Positions 36,835 to 45,251 of a stretch of DNA of 64,000 nucleotides are shown piece by piece. The DNA is from Paenibacillus anaericanus (GTDB lineage Bacteria > Bacillota > Bacilli > Paenibacillales > Paenibacillaceae): positions 1 through 64,000 of the forward strand of contig NZ_RZNY01000014.1 in the NCBI RefSeq assembly GCF_003994475.1, written 5' to 3'. Position 1 is the first letter of the stretch, and each line of letters starts with the position of its first letter. Position numbers and translations under genes: made by a program. The notes under the pieces were generated by a model. The model saw only the letters and a list, made by a program, of their open reading frames with translations. It was not told where the DNA came from and did no database searches.

Positions 36835-38223
36835 CTAGACTGGATAAATATAGATCGATGTCCCCTCACTCGAAGACTCTGTGTCCCGGATAAGCCCCAT
36901 CTCCTGCAGTAGAAGGTCGACGATGGGAAGCCCCAGCCCAGCGCCCTTAGCAGGGGAAGTACTTCTCATACCTGGACCCTGGTCGGATATAACGAGTGCT
37001 ACTGTTCCTCGCCACTTGGTCAAGCTAATTCCGACATAACAACCACCGCTAGCATGGCGAACGAGGTTCTGAAACAAGTTATCCAGCACACGGCGCAGTC
37101 CTTGTTCATCTACGTTCCAATGTAGAGGTTCATCGGGGAGGTTGATATCGGCCTCGATGCCCGCCTTTTCCCATACAGGATACCAGGCTGCTGCACTTTC
37201 TCGTACGATTCGCAGTATATCTTGCCTCTCTAGTGACAAGGCGTATCGGCCACTGGCGAGTAAGTTATAGGAAAGTAGGTGGTCGATCAGACCATCCAGA
37301 TCTCCAATCTTCGTCTCCATGAGGGAGAGAGAGTGTCGTCCCTGCTCTGAAAGTGGTTCTTTGGAAATGGAATAAAGATGGCTGGCCAGCACCGTAAGTG
37401 GCGTCCGCAGGTCATGTGATAGATTACTGATTAAGCTTTTGCGAAGATTTTCTTCCTCTTGCTCCCGTTTCTGGCTGTCATTCAGTTCGTCAACCATGTG
37501 GTTAAATGCAGTTTCTAAGCGCCCAATTTCATCCGGTTTTCCCTCCTGAATGAGAGCGGGAACCCCGTTCTCTCCGGTATGTGTCATAGCGGCTTCGAGT
37601 CGTAGTAGTCGGTGCCGGATGTCCCGGAAGAAGAAGTACGATAAGAGAATGAAGAATATGAGCATTAACGAGAAGAAACCAAATAAGAAACGTGTATCAC
37701 TTGGTCGTCCCTCAGAAACTATATTCATAAACTTACGAGGTAGTTCAAACACCATGAACCCTCGCCCAGGTTCTTCTTCTCCATCGATAAAGGCCACGAT
37801 TGTAAATGGATCGGCGTCAACTCGTTGTTTCATAAAGGTGATTGCATCCGATATGGACCATTTCAAAGGTAACGTTTCTTGTTGTGGTAATTGAAGGCGA
37901 GTTGTTCCTGTCTGATCGACCCAGAAGAGAGATGCGTCGGGGTACATGGTCTTTAGTTCTTCTAACCGTTTATTTATTTCTTCAGGTGTCGACGTGGAGA
38001 GCGCTAGGGCTTCCTTGTGCCATAGAGACTCCAATTCTTTCCCGGATTGATAGACAGGGTTTCTTTCGACCTTGGGCATGGGATAAAGGATACGATTCAC
38101 TCCCCAAGAGGCAATAAGGCTGATCGGAATGAGTACGGGTATGAACAGTAGGGCTACAGCAATAATTAGGATAAACCTGGTTAGCAGTGAGCTTCGGTAC
38201 TTTTGAAATGGTCTTAATCTCAT
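36835..38223 (-). CDS. Sensor histidine kinase (HisKA type)
   Basis: A 462-residue membrane kinase. Two transmembrane segments (about 14-40 and 180-200) flank an external domain of about 140 residues. A HAMP region comes next (RLLRLEAAMTHTGENG to FNHMVDELND). His270 in NLSHDLRTPL is the phospho-acceptor. The ATPase domain has NLFQNLVRHA (N box), ISDQGPGM and GAGLGLPIV. It overlaps the response regulator gene by 4 nt. With the LanFEG-like exporter downstream it resembles SpaK/LanK or CprK-type systems for antimicrobial peptides. Confidence 0.92.
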   Translation of the reverse strand: MRLRPFQKYRSSLLTRFILIIAVALLFIPVLIPISLIASWGVNRILYPMPKVERNPVYQSGKELESLWHKEALALSTSTPEEINKRLEELKTMYPDASLFWVDQTGTTRLQLPQQETLPLKWSISDAITFMKQRVDADPFTIVAFIDGEEEPGRGFMVFELPRKFMNIVSEGRPSDTRFLFGFFSLMLIFFILLSYFFFRDIRHRLLRLEAAMTHTGENGVPALIQEGKPDEIGRLETAFNHMVDELNDSQKREQEEENLRKSLISNLSHDLRTPLTVLASHLYSISKEPLSEQGRHSLSLMETKIGDLDGLIDHLLSYNLLASGRYALSLERQDILRIVRESAAAWYPVWEKAGIEADINLPDEPLHWNVDEQGLRRVLDNLFQNLVRHASGGCYVGISLTKWRGTVALVISDQGPGMRSTSPAKGAGLGLPIVDLLLQEMGLIRDTESSSEGTSIYIYPV

Positions 38224-38897
38224 GCTCTCACCCGATAACCGATACCGCGGATGGTCTCAATTATCTCGGGAACGGCAGGATCACGTTCAAGCTTTTCTCG
38301 CAAATGGCGAATATGTACCATCAAAGTTTTGTCTCCGTCCAGATAAGTGTCTCCCCATACTGCCTCGTAAATTTGCTCCTTCGTCATAATTTGTCCCAAA
38401 TGACGCAGTAGATAGTTGAAAATATTAAATTGCTTACCCGTTAAAATGATCTCTTCGCCCGTATCTTGATTTACGATCCTATTCTCCTTCTCATGAAAAA
38501 GTAGATGTTTGATTTTGAGCGGTTCAGGTGATGGAGATCCTGTTCTCCTCAGTAACACCTCAATGCGTGCAATCAATTCATCAGGATGAAAAGGCTTGGT
38601 TAAATAATCATCTGCGAATTGCAGCCCCTGTAACTTATCATCTATTGAAGTTCGGGCGGATAGCATCAGAATGGGAAGCAAAGGATACTGTTTTTTAAGT
38701 CGCTGCCCTACAGTGAATCCATCAAGTCCTGGAAGCATGACATCTAAGATGACGAGCTGGTTAGAAGAAGCCTCTTCCAAAGCGCGTTCCCCACTGGTTA
38801 GCCAAGTTACAATGTATCCTCGTTCCTGTAGATTCCTGCAGACCCAGTCACCGATTTCAAGGTCGTCTTCAATATATAGCAAACTTGTATTAGTCAT
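38220..38897 (-). CDS. OmpR-family response regulator
   Basis: A 225-residue regulator with acidic pocket Asp11-Asp12 and phospho-acceptor Asp52 (VILDVMLPG), and a C-terminal winged helix (LTGKQFNIFNYLLRHLGQIMTKEQIYEAVWG, HIRHLREKLE, IRGIGYRV). ATG at 38897 follows CGGAGGGATCAAATT. A longer open frame from 39254 crosses the FNR-type palindrome and the divergent gene and is not real. It probably controls the LanFEG-like operon through the AAGTTTAAA repeats. Confidence 0.93.
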   Translation of the reverse strand: MTNTSLLYIEDDLEIGDWVCRNLQERGYIVTWLTSGERALEEASSNQLVILDVMLPGLDGFTVGQRLKKQYPLLPILMLSARTSIDDKLQGLQFADDYLTKPFHPDELIARIEVLLRRTGSPSPEPLKIKHLLFHEKENRIVNQDTGEEIILTGKQFNIFNYLLRHLGQIMTKEQIYEAVWGDTYLDGDKTLMVHIRHLREKLERDPAVPEIIETIRGIGYRVRA

Positions 38898-38982
38898 AAT
38901 TTGATCCCTCCGATTCTTCACATCTATCATTCTTGCAAATTTATGTCTAAAAATAAACTCCCTTTTACAAACATTCTTATAC

Positions 38983-39000
38983 TTGTGACTGTAATCACAA
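38983..39000 (+). promoter_or_regulatory. Perfect FNR/CRP-type palindrome
   Basis: TTGTGA-CTGTAA-TCACAA matches the TGTGA-N6-TCACA site of B. subtilis Fnr and CRP-family proteins exactly. An extended -10-like TGT-TACTTT (TACTTT at 39021-39026) lies so that the palindrome would centre near -41.5, the class II activator position, for the DUF1858 gene. Confidence 0.7.
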
Positions 39001-39066
39001 GGTCGTGTTCTTGTCTGTGTTACTTTTTGATTGAGAAAGATTATCAATAAAGTCAGGTGGGATCCT

Positions 39067-39294
39067 ATGGGTAAACTCATTGATTTGCGTAAAACCGTAT
39101 ATGAACTGTGTTCAGCCGATCCTGAGATTATGAACATCATGGTGGAGCTGGGTTTTGAACAGTTGGCCAAACCGGGGATGCTGCAGAGCGCTGGACGTTT
39201 CATGACCATTCCCAAAGGAGCTAAGCTTAAAAAAATAAATCTTGAACACATCAAATCGATATTTCGCGCGCGAGGGTATGAGATAGAGGAATGA
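39067..39294 (+). CDS. DUF1858 protein (ScdA N-terminal-like)
   Basis: A 75-residue domain protein of the DUF1858 type, found at the N-terminus of the iron-sulfur repair protein ScdA and as separate small proteins. The pattern DLRKTVYELCSADPEIMNIMVELGF then a PGMLQSAGRFMTIPKGAKL segment fits. ATG at 39067 follows TCAGGTGGGATCC; the TTG at 39031 would include a probable transcription start. It lies 97 nt before the DUF438/hemerythrin gene and probably forms one unit with it. Confidence 0.8.
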   Translation: MGKLIDLRKTVYELCSADPEIMNIMVELGFEQLAKPGMLQSAGRFMTIPKGAKLKKINLEHIKSIFRARGYEIEE

Positions 39295-39300
39295 GTTACG

Positions 39301-39378
39301 CTAACAAAACTAGGTTTACGCTTACGAAGTAAGTTTTGTCCGCTCCATATTCATAGATGCTATGCAAACAAAACTTTT
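39301..39378. repeat. AACAAAACT/AGTTTTGT repeats between the DUF1858 and DUF438 genes
   Basis: ACAAAACT (39304-39311) pairs with AGTTTTGT (39332-39339), and AACAAAACTT recurs next to the DUF438 start codon region (about 39367-39376). No T run follows, so it is not a standard terminator. It may be an RNA-processing or attenuation element, or part of a dispersed repeat. Confidence 0.4.
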
Positions 39379-39391
39379 AGGAGGAACAATC

Positions 39392-40666
39392 ATGAGCGAA
39401 TTAATCAATAACCGTGAATATACGGTGCCAGAACAAGGACGCCGCCAAGAGATGTTGAAGGAAATTATGAAGGATCTGCATGCAGGGAAGAGCGTTGAAG
39501 AGGTGAAGGCGCGGTTTCAGGAAGCTGTAGGCGATGTGACAGTCGAGGAAATATCGGCCATGGAGCACATGCTGATGGAGGAAGAGGGGATTCCGGTATC
39601 CGAAGTGCAGCGACTTTGCTCCGTGCATACCGCAATTTTCAAAGGATCGATTGAAGAGATTCATCGCCCTTCGAAGCCGGAGGAACAACCGGGTCATCCA
39701 GTGCACACATTTAAGTTGGAGAACCGTGAGCTTGAGCGACTGGTCAACTTCAAGCTAGAACTGCATAGCGACAAGTTCCGTGAGGATGATAATGCCGAAA
39801 TCATGTATAAATTGATAGAGGATTTAAATCTACTATTGGATATCGACAAACACTATAGCCGCAAAGAAAACTTATTGTTCCCTTATTTGGAGAAGTACGG
39901 TATATACGGTCCGACGAAGGTCATGTGGGGTGTCGATGATGCGATCCGCGCGATGATTAAGGAAGTCAAAGGTAAACTAATGAAATATGATGGTGACAAA
40001 GAGACCCTTAGTATGGACTTGACTCGGATTATTTCGGAAGTAAATGAAATGGTCTTTAAAGAAGAGAATATTCTAATTCCGATGGCGCTAGGTAAATTGA
40101 CTGAGGACGAGTGGGTAAAGATTGCAGAGGAGAGCGACGAAATTGGCTTTTGCCTAACAGCTCCAGAGGCGAAATGGGTTCCAGAGCGCGCCTCTTCGCC
40201 TGATCTCGGAACAGTGAGCTCAGAGGAAGCAGAACAAGCGGGTGACGCTGATCAGTTACGCCAAGGCTTCATCAAGTTTGATACGGGAATATTATCCTTA
40301 GCGCAGTTGGAAGGAATAATGAATCACCTACCGATAGATTTGACGTTTATCGACGAGAATGATGTAGTTCGGTATTTCTCACATGGTAAAGAACGGATTT
40401 TCGCTCGTACTAAAGCGGTGATCGGACGGACGGTTCAGAATTGCCACCCACCTCAAAGTGTGCATATCGTCAATGAGCTACTGGCTGACTTTAAGTCAGG
40501 CAAAAAAGATGCGGAAGACTTCTGGATCGCGATGGGGGATAAATTTATCTATATCCGATATTTTGCTATTCGTGGTGAAGACGACCAATATATGGGGACC
40601 TTGGAATTCACACAGAACATCGCCCCAATTCGCGCACTAGAAGGACAGAAACGGATCATGTCTTAA
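39392..40666 (+). CDS. DUF438-hemerythrin-PAS domain protein
   Basis: A 424-residue protein in three parts. An N-terminal DUF438 helical domain (about 1-85) comes first. A hemerythrin-like four-helix domain (about 95-270) follows, with metal-ligand candidates in HPVHTFKLEN, HYSRKENLLFPYLE and FKEENILIP. A C-terminal PAS-like domain (about 300-420; LPIDLTFIDENDVVRYFSHGKERIFARTK) ends the protein. Such proteins occur in anaerobes and facultative anaerobes and are tied to nitric oxide or oxygen responses. The FNR-type palindrome upstream fits this. ATG at 39392 follows AGGAGGAACAATC. Confidence 0.85.
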   Translation: MSELINNREYTVPEQGRRQEMLKEIMKDLHAGKSVEEVKARFQEAVGDVTVEEISAMEHMLMEEEGIPVSEVQRLCSVHTAIFKGSIEEIHRPSKPEEQPGHPVHTFKLENRELERLVNFKLELHSDKFREDDNAEIMYKLIEDLNLLLDIDKHYSRKENLLFPYLEKYGIYGPTKVMWGVDDAIRAMIKEVKGKLMKYDGDKETLSMDLTRIISEVNEMVFKEENILIPMALGKLTEDEWVKIAEESDEIGFCLTAPEAKWVPERASSPDLGTVSSEEAEQAGDADQLRQGFIKFDTGILSLAQLEGIMNHLPIDLTFIDENDVVRYFSHGKERIFARTKAVIGRTVQNCHPPQSVHIVNELLADFKSGKKDAEDFWIAMGDKFIYIRYFAIRGEDDQYMGTLEFTQNIAPIRALEGQKRIMS

Positions 40667-40675
40667 GCACCGAAT

Positions 40676-40723
40676 ACACCGCCTTTATGCTCGCTCCTTG
40701 CGAGATTTAGGGGGTGTTTTTTT
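40676..40723 (+). terminator. Probable terminator after the DUF438 gene
   Basis: tacaccgcc can pair with the region ending ggggtgt. An inner stem CTCGC-tcctt-GCGAG reinforces it, and T7 follows. The outer stem is imperfect. Confidence 0.65.
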
Positions 40724-40791
40724 GCCTATATGTGATCTAGATCATTCCCTTAAAGCCTTATGATTACTGGGTTTCTGATTGTCGTCTTCTA

Positions 40792-40820
40792 TTGACCGAA
40801 TGGGAGGGTTCGCTTATAGT
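40792..40820 (+). promoter_or_regulatory. Sigma-A promoter of the glucokinase gene
   Basis: TTGACC (40792-40797), exactly 17 nt, then TATAGT (40815-40820). Transcription would start near 40827, so translation must begin downstream, at the ATG at 40869. Confidence 0.8.
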
Positions 40821-40868
40821 TGGTACGTAGGAATAAACAAATTATTAATGAAAAAGGTGGCTTGTGAA

Positions 40869-41819
40869 ATGTCTGAAAAAATCTACATTGGCGTTGACCT
40901 AGGCGGGACAGCGATTAAAGTCGGTATTTGTGATGAAGAAGGACATCTTCTTCATACCTATGAAGGACCAACCGAGACCGAGAAGGGTCCTGACGCGATC
41001 GTTAACAATATCGAGCGATATGTCCGTCTCATTGTGGAACAATCTCCGTTTGATTGGGAGCAAGTGGCAGGCGTCGGTGCTGGTGTTGCCGGCTTTACTA
41101 ACGTACGCGAAGGGATAATTATCTTAGCGCCGAATGTAGGTTTGCGAGATCTTCACATTCGTAAGATTCTGGAGGAACGTTTAGGCAAGCCCATCAAAAT
41201 AGATAATGATGCTAACGTTGCAGCACTTGGAGAAGCTTGGGGTGGTGCAGGTAAAGGCATCGACAATTGTGTGTGCTACACGCTTGGTACTGGCGTTGGT
41301 GGTGGTATTATTATAAATGGTAGCATATATCAAGGTTTCTCTGGTTTGGCTGGCGAGCTCGGTCATATGTCCGTTGTCCCTGATCTGGAAGCCATCCAAT
41401 GTGGCTGTGGCCAAATGGGATGTTTAGAGACCGTGTCTTCGGCAACCGGTATTATTCGCATGGCCAAAGACGCTGTAGCACGTGGTGATCGTACTTCGCT
41501 TGCACAGGTAGAGAACATCATGGCGAAGGATGTATTTGATGCAGCCAAAGCTGGCGATGAAGCAGCGGTGCGTATTGTTAACCGTGCGGCATTCTATATC
41601 GGCAAGTCACTGGCGGCTGTCGCTGTCGTGCTCAATCCAGAAATTTTCATTATTGGTGGCGGGGTTTCCAAAGCGGGTGACATCTTGTTTGATGAGATCC
41701 GTAGTGTGTGTGCGAAACTTACACCGGAACCCGTTCTTAAGGGCTTGAAGATAGTTCCTGCAATGTTAGGTAACGACGCCGGAATGGTTGGGGCTGCTGG
41801 ATTATTTATTCGTTCGTAG
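40869..41819 (+). CDS. glcK: ROK-family glucokinase
   Basis: A 316-residue ATP-dependent glucose kinase of the ROK family. It has the phosphate-binding VDLGGTAIKVGI at the N-terminus, substrate-binding DNDANVAALGEAWGGAGKG, and zinc-binding CGCGQMGCLETVSSATG. ATG at 40869 follows AAGGTGGCTTGTGAA. The longer reading from 40779 crosses the promoter and is rejected. Directly upstream of rapZ (51-nt gap). A ROK sugar kinase other than glucokinase is possible, but length and motifs fit GlcK best. Confidence 0.9.
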   Translation: MSEKIYIGVDLGGTAIKVGICDEEGHLLHTYEGPTETEKGPDAIVNNIERYVRLIVEQSPFDWEQVAGVGAGVAGFTNVREGIIILAPNVGLRDLHIRKILEERLGKPIKIDNDANVAALGEAWGGAGKGIDNCVCYTLGTGVGGGIIINGSIYQGFSGLAGELGHMSVVPDLEAIQCGCGQMGCLETVSSATGIIRMAKDAVARGDRTSLAQVENIMAKDVFDAAKAGDEAAVRIVNRAAFYIGKSLAAVAVVLNPEIFIIGGGVSKAGDILFDEIRSVCAKLTPEPVLKGLKIVPAMLGNDAGMVGAAGLFIRS

Positions 41820-41870
41820 AAGGATATAGATATATATAGGAATAGGAGAACTTTGCGAGGAGGGAAATGA

Positions 41871-42773
41871 ATGCCGGATAAGGAAGACACTACAGTTTCT
41901 TCAGTATCTAATCTTATTATTATTACGGGGATGTCAGGTGCAGGTAAATCTCTTGCTGTACGAAGCTTGGAAGACCTTGGTTTTTTTTGCGTAGACAACC
42001 TACCTCCGGTACTGATTCCTAAATTTGCTGAACTGATTGAACAATCCAAAGGGAAAATCGCAAAAGTAGCATTGGTCATCGATCTGCGCGGTCGGGAGTT
42101 CTTCACGGCCTTGTCGGAGTCGTTGGGGTATGTGAAGGAGCACTTCACAATTAACTGTGAAATTCTGTTTCTTGATGCGATGGATTCGATCCTCGTACAA
42201 CGATACAAGGAGAGTCGTCGTCGGCATCCACTTGCACCGGAAGGTATGCCGCTGGATGGTATCACTTTGGAGCGTAAATTGCTGGATGAGCTTAAGGTAT
42301 CAGCTACTCAGGTGATTGATACTAGTAATATGAAGCCAGCTCAGCTCAAGGAAAAGATCATTTCCCGATTCTCGCATTTGGAGAGCAGCACTTTATCAGT
42401 CAATATTACCTCCTTTGGGTTCAAATATGGTATTCCCATTGACGCAGATTTAGTGTTTGATGTCCGGTTTTTGCCAAACCCTCATTATATTGAACAGCTA
42501 AGACCAAACACAGGACAAGACAATGATGTATATGAATATGTTATGAAGTGTCCAGAGACACAGGCATTCTTAATTAAGTTACTCGACATGCTGCATTTTC
42601 TACTGCCCCAGTATCATAAAGAGGGTAAAAGCCAGGTCATTATTGGGATCGGTTGTACGGGAGGTAAACACCGTTCAGTAGCGGTCGCCGAATATTTAGG
42701 CCGGATGCTCGGAACAAGCGAAACGGAAACGGTTCGAGTAAGTCATAGGGATTCCGATCGAGACCGGCACTAA
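41871..42773 (+). CDS. rapZ: RNase adapter/P-loop ATPase RapZ (YvcJ)
   Basis: A 300-residue P-loop protein. Walker A GMSGAGKS is at residues 20-27, and the C-terminal domain has [26 protein letters not shown] and [21 protein letters not shown], diagnostic of RapZ/YvcJ. In E. coli it guides RNase E to the GlmZ small RNA. In Bacillus YvcJ hydrolyses GTP and affects competence. First of the conserved rapZ-yvcK-whiA-crh set. ATG follows CGAGGAGGGAA. Confidence 0.95.
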   Translation: MPDKEDTTVSSVSNLIIITGMSGAGKSLAVRSLEDLGFFCVDNLPPVLIPKFAELIEQSKGKIAKVALVIDLRGREFFTALSESLGYVKEHFTINCEILFLDAMDSILVQRYKESRRRHPLAPEGMPLDGITLERKLLDELKVSATQVIDTSNMKPAQLKEKIISRFSHLESSTLSVNITSFGFKYGIPIDADLVFDVRFLPNPHYIEQLRPNTGQDNDVYEYVMKCPETQAFLIKLLDMLHFLLPQYHKEGKSQVIIGIGCTGGKHRSVAVAEYLGRMLGTSETETVRVSHRDSDRDRH

Positions 42774-42791
42774 GAGGTGAATTATTAATTC

Positions 42792-43778
42792 ATGAATCGG
42801 ACAAAAGAAGGAAGAATTCCACGAATTGTTGTGATGGGTGGGGGAACAGGCCTATCTGTCATGTTACGCGGCCTCAAAGAAAAACCACTTGATATTACAG
42901 CCATTGTCACAGTAGCTGATGATGGTGGTAGTTCTGGGATACTGCGGAATGAGCTACAGATGCCGCCTCCTGGTGATATCCGCAACGTGCTAACTGCGCT
43001 TGCGGACGTTGAGCCACTATTGTCCGATATGCTAAGTTACCGTTTTTCAACCGGTTCTGGACTAGCAGGACACAGTTTGGGTAATTTAATTTTAGCGGCA
43101 ATCACGGATATTTCAGGCGATTTCGTCACGGCAGTCCGGGAGCTTAGCCGCGTCTTTGCCGTTCGTGGGCGTGTCCTCCCAGCTGCAGGTCAGGCAGTCG
43201 TGCTACATGCAGAGATGGAAGACGGAAGTATTATCACGGGCGAATCAAAAATACCGGAAGCTCAAGGCAAGATCAAGCGGATCTTTCTAGAACCGAAGGA
43301 AGTCGAGCCCTTACCGGAGGCGGTTGAAGCGATTCGTGATGCCGATGCGATTCTAATTGGGCCCGGTAGCCTGTATACTAGTATTATTCCGAATTTGCTG
43401 GTACCCAAGTTGGCAGAGGCCGTTCTAGAGAATACCGAAGCGATCAAGATTTTTGTGTGTAATGTGATGACCCAGCCGGGAGAGACAGATGATTATACCG
43501 TCAGTGATCACTTGCAGGCGGTTTATGATCATGTAGGACATCATTTGTTTGATTATGTCATCGTCAATGATGGCGAAATTCCACCGCAGGTTCAGGATTT
43601 TTATGCGGAAAAGGGCGCGAAACCTGTCCAAAATGATTTGGATGTGGTTACAAGCCGAGGCTATAAAGTTATCGCTGATACGTTAGTGCTATTCCGTCGG
43701 TATTTAAGACATGATGCTGACAAACTAAGCCATCACATTTTTCAATTGGTGGACAACTGGATTTTACGAAAGAGGTGA
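42792..43778 (+). CDS. yvcK: Gluconeogenesis/cell-shape factor YvcK
   Basis: A 328-residue protein of the CofD-like fold. N-terminal [49 protein letters not shown] and [11 protein letters not shown] are family hallmarks. In B. subtilis YvcK binds UDP-sugars and is needed on gluconeogenic carbon and for correct cell shape. It starts 18 nt after rapZ and ends 5 nt before the whiA start. Confidence 0.95.
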   Translation: MNRTKEGRIPRIVVMGGGTGLSVMLRGLKEKPLDITAIVTVADDGGSSGILRNELQMPPPGDIRNVLTALADVEPLLSDMLSYRFSTGSGLAGHSLGNLILAAITDISGDFVTAVRELSRVFAVRGRVLPAAGQAVVLHAEMEDGSIITGESKIPEAQGKIKRIFLEPKEVEPLPEAVEAIRDADAILIGPGSLYTSIIPNLLVPKLAEAVLENTEAIKIFVCNVMTQPGETDDYTVSDHLQAVYDHVGHHLFDYVIVNDGEIPPQVQDFYAEKGAKPVQNDLDVVTSRGYKVIADTLVLFRRYLRHDADKLSHHIFQLVDNWILRKR

Positions 43779-43783
43779 GTTCC

Positions 43784-44713
43784 TTGTCATTTGCGGCGCA
43801 AACCAAAAAAGAATTAACCATGGTCGAAGCTGAGCCTTGCTGTGAGCAAGCCGAGTTGTCCGCACTCATTCGGATGAACGGTTCGGTTCAAGTGTCGAAC
43901 AAGAAGGTTATCTTGGACATCTCTACGGAAAATGCCGCGATTGCAAGGCGAATATATTCGTTACTCAAGAAACATTTTCAGGTTCATACCGAACTACTAG
44001 TCCGTAAGAAGATGCGCTTGAAGAAGAATAATGTATATATTGTGCGGATTCCGGTTCGTGTTCAGGAGATCCTTAAACAACTGGACATCGTATCGGAAGG
44101 ATTTATTTTTACATCTGGGATTAATAGCGAGATGACCCGGAGAAACTGTTGTAAGCGGGCATATCTTCGGGGTGCGTTTATGGCGGGGGGGTCTGTTAAT
44201 AATCCAGAGGGTTCTTCTTATCATTTAGAGATCGCCTCGATGTATGAAGAACACTGTAAGGCTCTAGTTGATCTAGCTAATGAATTTCATCTGAATGCTC
44301 GTTGTATTGAGCGTAAGAAGGGCTTTATTTTCTATATCAAGGAAGGCGAGAAGATCATTGAGTTGCTGAGCATTATCGGAGCCCATCAAGCATTGTTTAA
44401 GTTTGAGGATGTACGAATCATGCGTGATATGCGCAACTCCGTGAATCGAATTGTTAACTGTGAGACAGCTAACCTGAATAAGACCATCGGTGCAGCGGTT
44501 CGGCAGATTGACAACATCAAGTTACTTCAGCAACAAATGGGTCTGCAAAATTTACCCGATAAACTCAGAGAGGTAGCTGAGGTGCGGCTGGCGAATCCTG
44601 ATATGAATCTCAAGGAAGTCGGCGAGCTACTGAAGGGAACGGTTAGTAAGTCAGGAGTCAATCACCGACTACGCAAAATAGATGAGCTTGCGGAAAAAAT
44701 TCGCGGCGTCTAA
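43784..44713 (+). CDS. whiA: DNA-binding protein WhiA
   Basis: A 309-residue protein with an N-terminal LAGLIDADG-like homing-endonuclease domain that has lost nuclease activity ([32 protein letters not shown]) and a C-terminal helix-turn-helix ([13 protein letters not shown] to [12 protein letters not shown]). WhiA affects cell division and chromosome segregation. Start at TTG 43784 giving [11 protein letters not shown], with AAAGAGGTGAG as binding site; the GTG at 43775 lies within that site. Confidence 0.95.
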   Translation: MSFAAQTKKELTMVEAEPCCEQAELSALIRMNGSVQVSNKKVILDISTENAAIARRIYSLLKKHFQVHTELLVRKKMRLKKNNVYIVRIPVRVQEILKQLDIVSEGFIFTSGINSEMTRRNCCKRAYLRGAFMAGGSVNNPEGSSYHLEIASMYEEHCKALVDLANEFHLNARCIERKKGFIFYIKEGEKIIELLSIIGAHQALFKFEDVRIMRDMRNSVNRIVNCETANLNKTIGAAVRQIDNIKLLQQQMGLQNLPDKLREVAEVRLANPDMNLKEVGELLKGTVSKSGVNHRLRKIDELAEKIRGV

Positions 44714-44744
44714 TCTCTTTTGCTAGTGTGTTACTGTCTGTGTA

Positions 44745-44753
44745 TGTTATACT
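44745..44753 (+). promoter_or_regulatory. Extended -10 promoter upstream of the HPr/Crh gene
   Basis: TGT-TATACT (TATACT at 44748-44753) is an extended -10, 69 nt upstream of the start codon. It would allow the HPr-like gene to be transcribed separately from whiA. Confidence 0.5.
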
Positions 44754-44821
44754 GATATAAATAATAGTGTCTATGATGTGAATTTTGATTTCATTGAATT
44801 AGTAATAGGGGGTAAGGTTTC

Positions 44822-45091
44822 ATGGTTAAAAACCCGGTAACCGTTCGTTTAAAGACGGGACTTCACGCCCGGCCGGCGGCGCTTTTCGTACAAGAAGCGA
44901 ATAAATACTCATCTGAGATTTTCGTTGAGAAAGATGATAAAAAAGTTAATGCCAAGAGCATCATGGGAATTATGAGCCTTGCTATTAGCACTGGAACTGA
45001 AATTTATATCAGTGCAGAAGGCGCGGATGCGGAACAGGCTGCAAACGCTTTAATAAGTTTAGTCAGCAAAGAGGAATTGGAGAACCAATAA
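44822..45091 (+). CDS. crh: HPr-family phosphocarrier at the crh locus
   Basis: An 89-residue HPr-like protein. Ser46 in NAKSIMGIM is the HprK phosphorylation site. His15 in LKTGLHARPAA is the PTS phosphorylation site, which Bacillus Crh lacks (Gln15). The location after rapZ-yvcK-whiA is that of crh, yet the residue set is that of a full HPr, so it might act in sugar transport as well as in catabolite repression. No ptsI follows. ATG at 44822 follows GGGGGTAAGGTTTC. A terminator follows. Confidence 0.88.
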   Translation: MVKNPVTVRLKTGLHARPAALFVQEANKYSSEIFVEKDDKKVNAKSIMGIMSLAISTGTEIYISAEGADAEQAANALISLVSKEELENQ

Positions 45092-45113
45092 TCGTTCTCT
45101 TTGCAGGTATTAT

Positions 45114-45160
45114 AAGGGGATAGTACCGGTTGATTTATCAACTGGAGCTATTCCTTTTTA
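45114..45160 (+). terminator. Terminator after the HPr/Crh gene
   Basis: Long hairpin: ggggatag and accggttga on the left pair with tcaactgg and ctattcct on the right, with a small internal loop, followed by T5. Confidence 0.85.
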
Positions 45161-45251
45161 ATTTATTTAAAATTTTAGAACCAGTGTTGCAACATTTGTC
45201 CAGCGTTTTCGTTTAGAAGTTAAACTTATCAATAAATGGAGGGTATGACCA

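Noticed and set aside
29198..38897. Mobile genomic island
   Set aside because: No integrase, transposase or flanking repeats were seen, so only a gene-content difference is claimed.
38898..39254. N-terminal extension of the OmpR-type regulator
   Set aside because: It overlaps the FNR-type palindrome and the divergent DUF1858 gene, while ATG 38897 has a strong ribosome binding site and matches the family start.
40731..40746. Second FNR-like site (TGTGA-N6-TCATT) upstream of glcK
   Set aside because: One half site is degenerate and it centres about 88 nt upstream of the predicted start, so it is likely chance.
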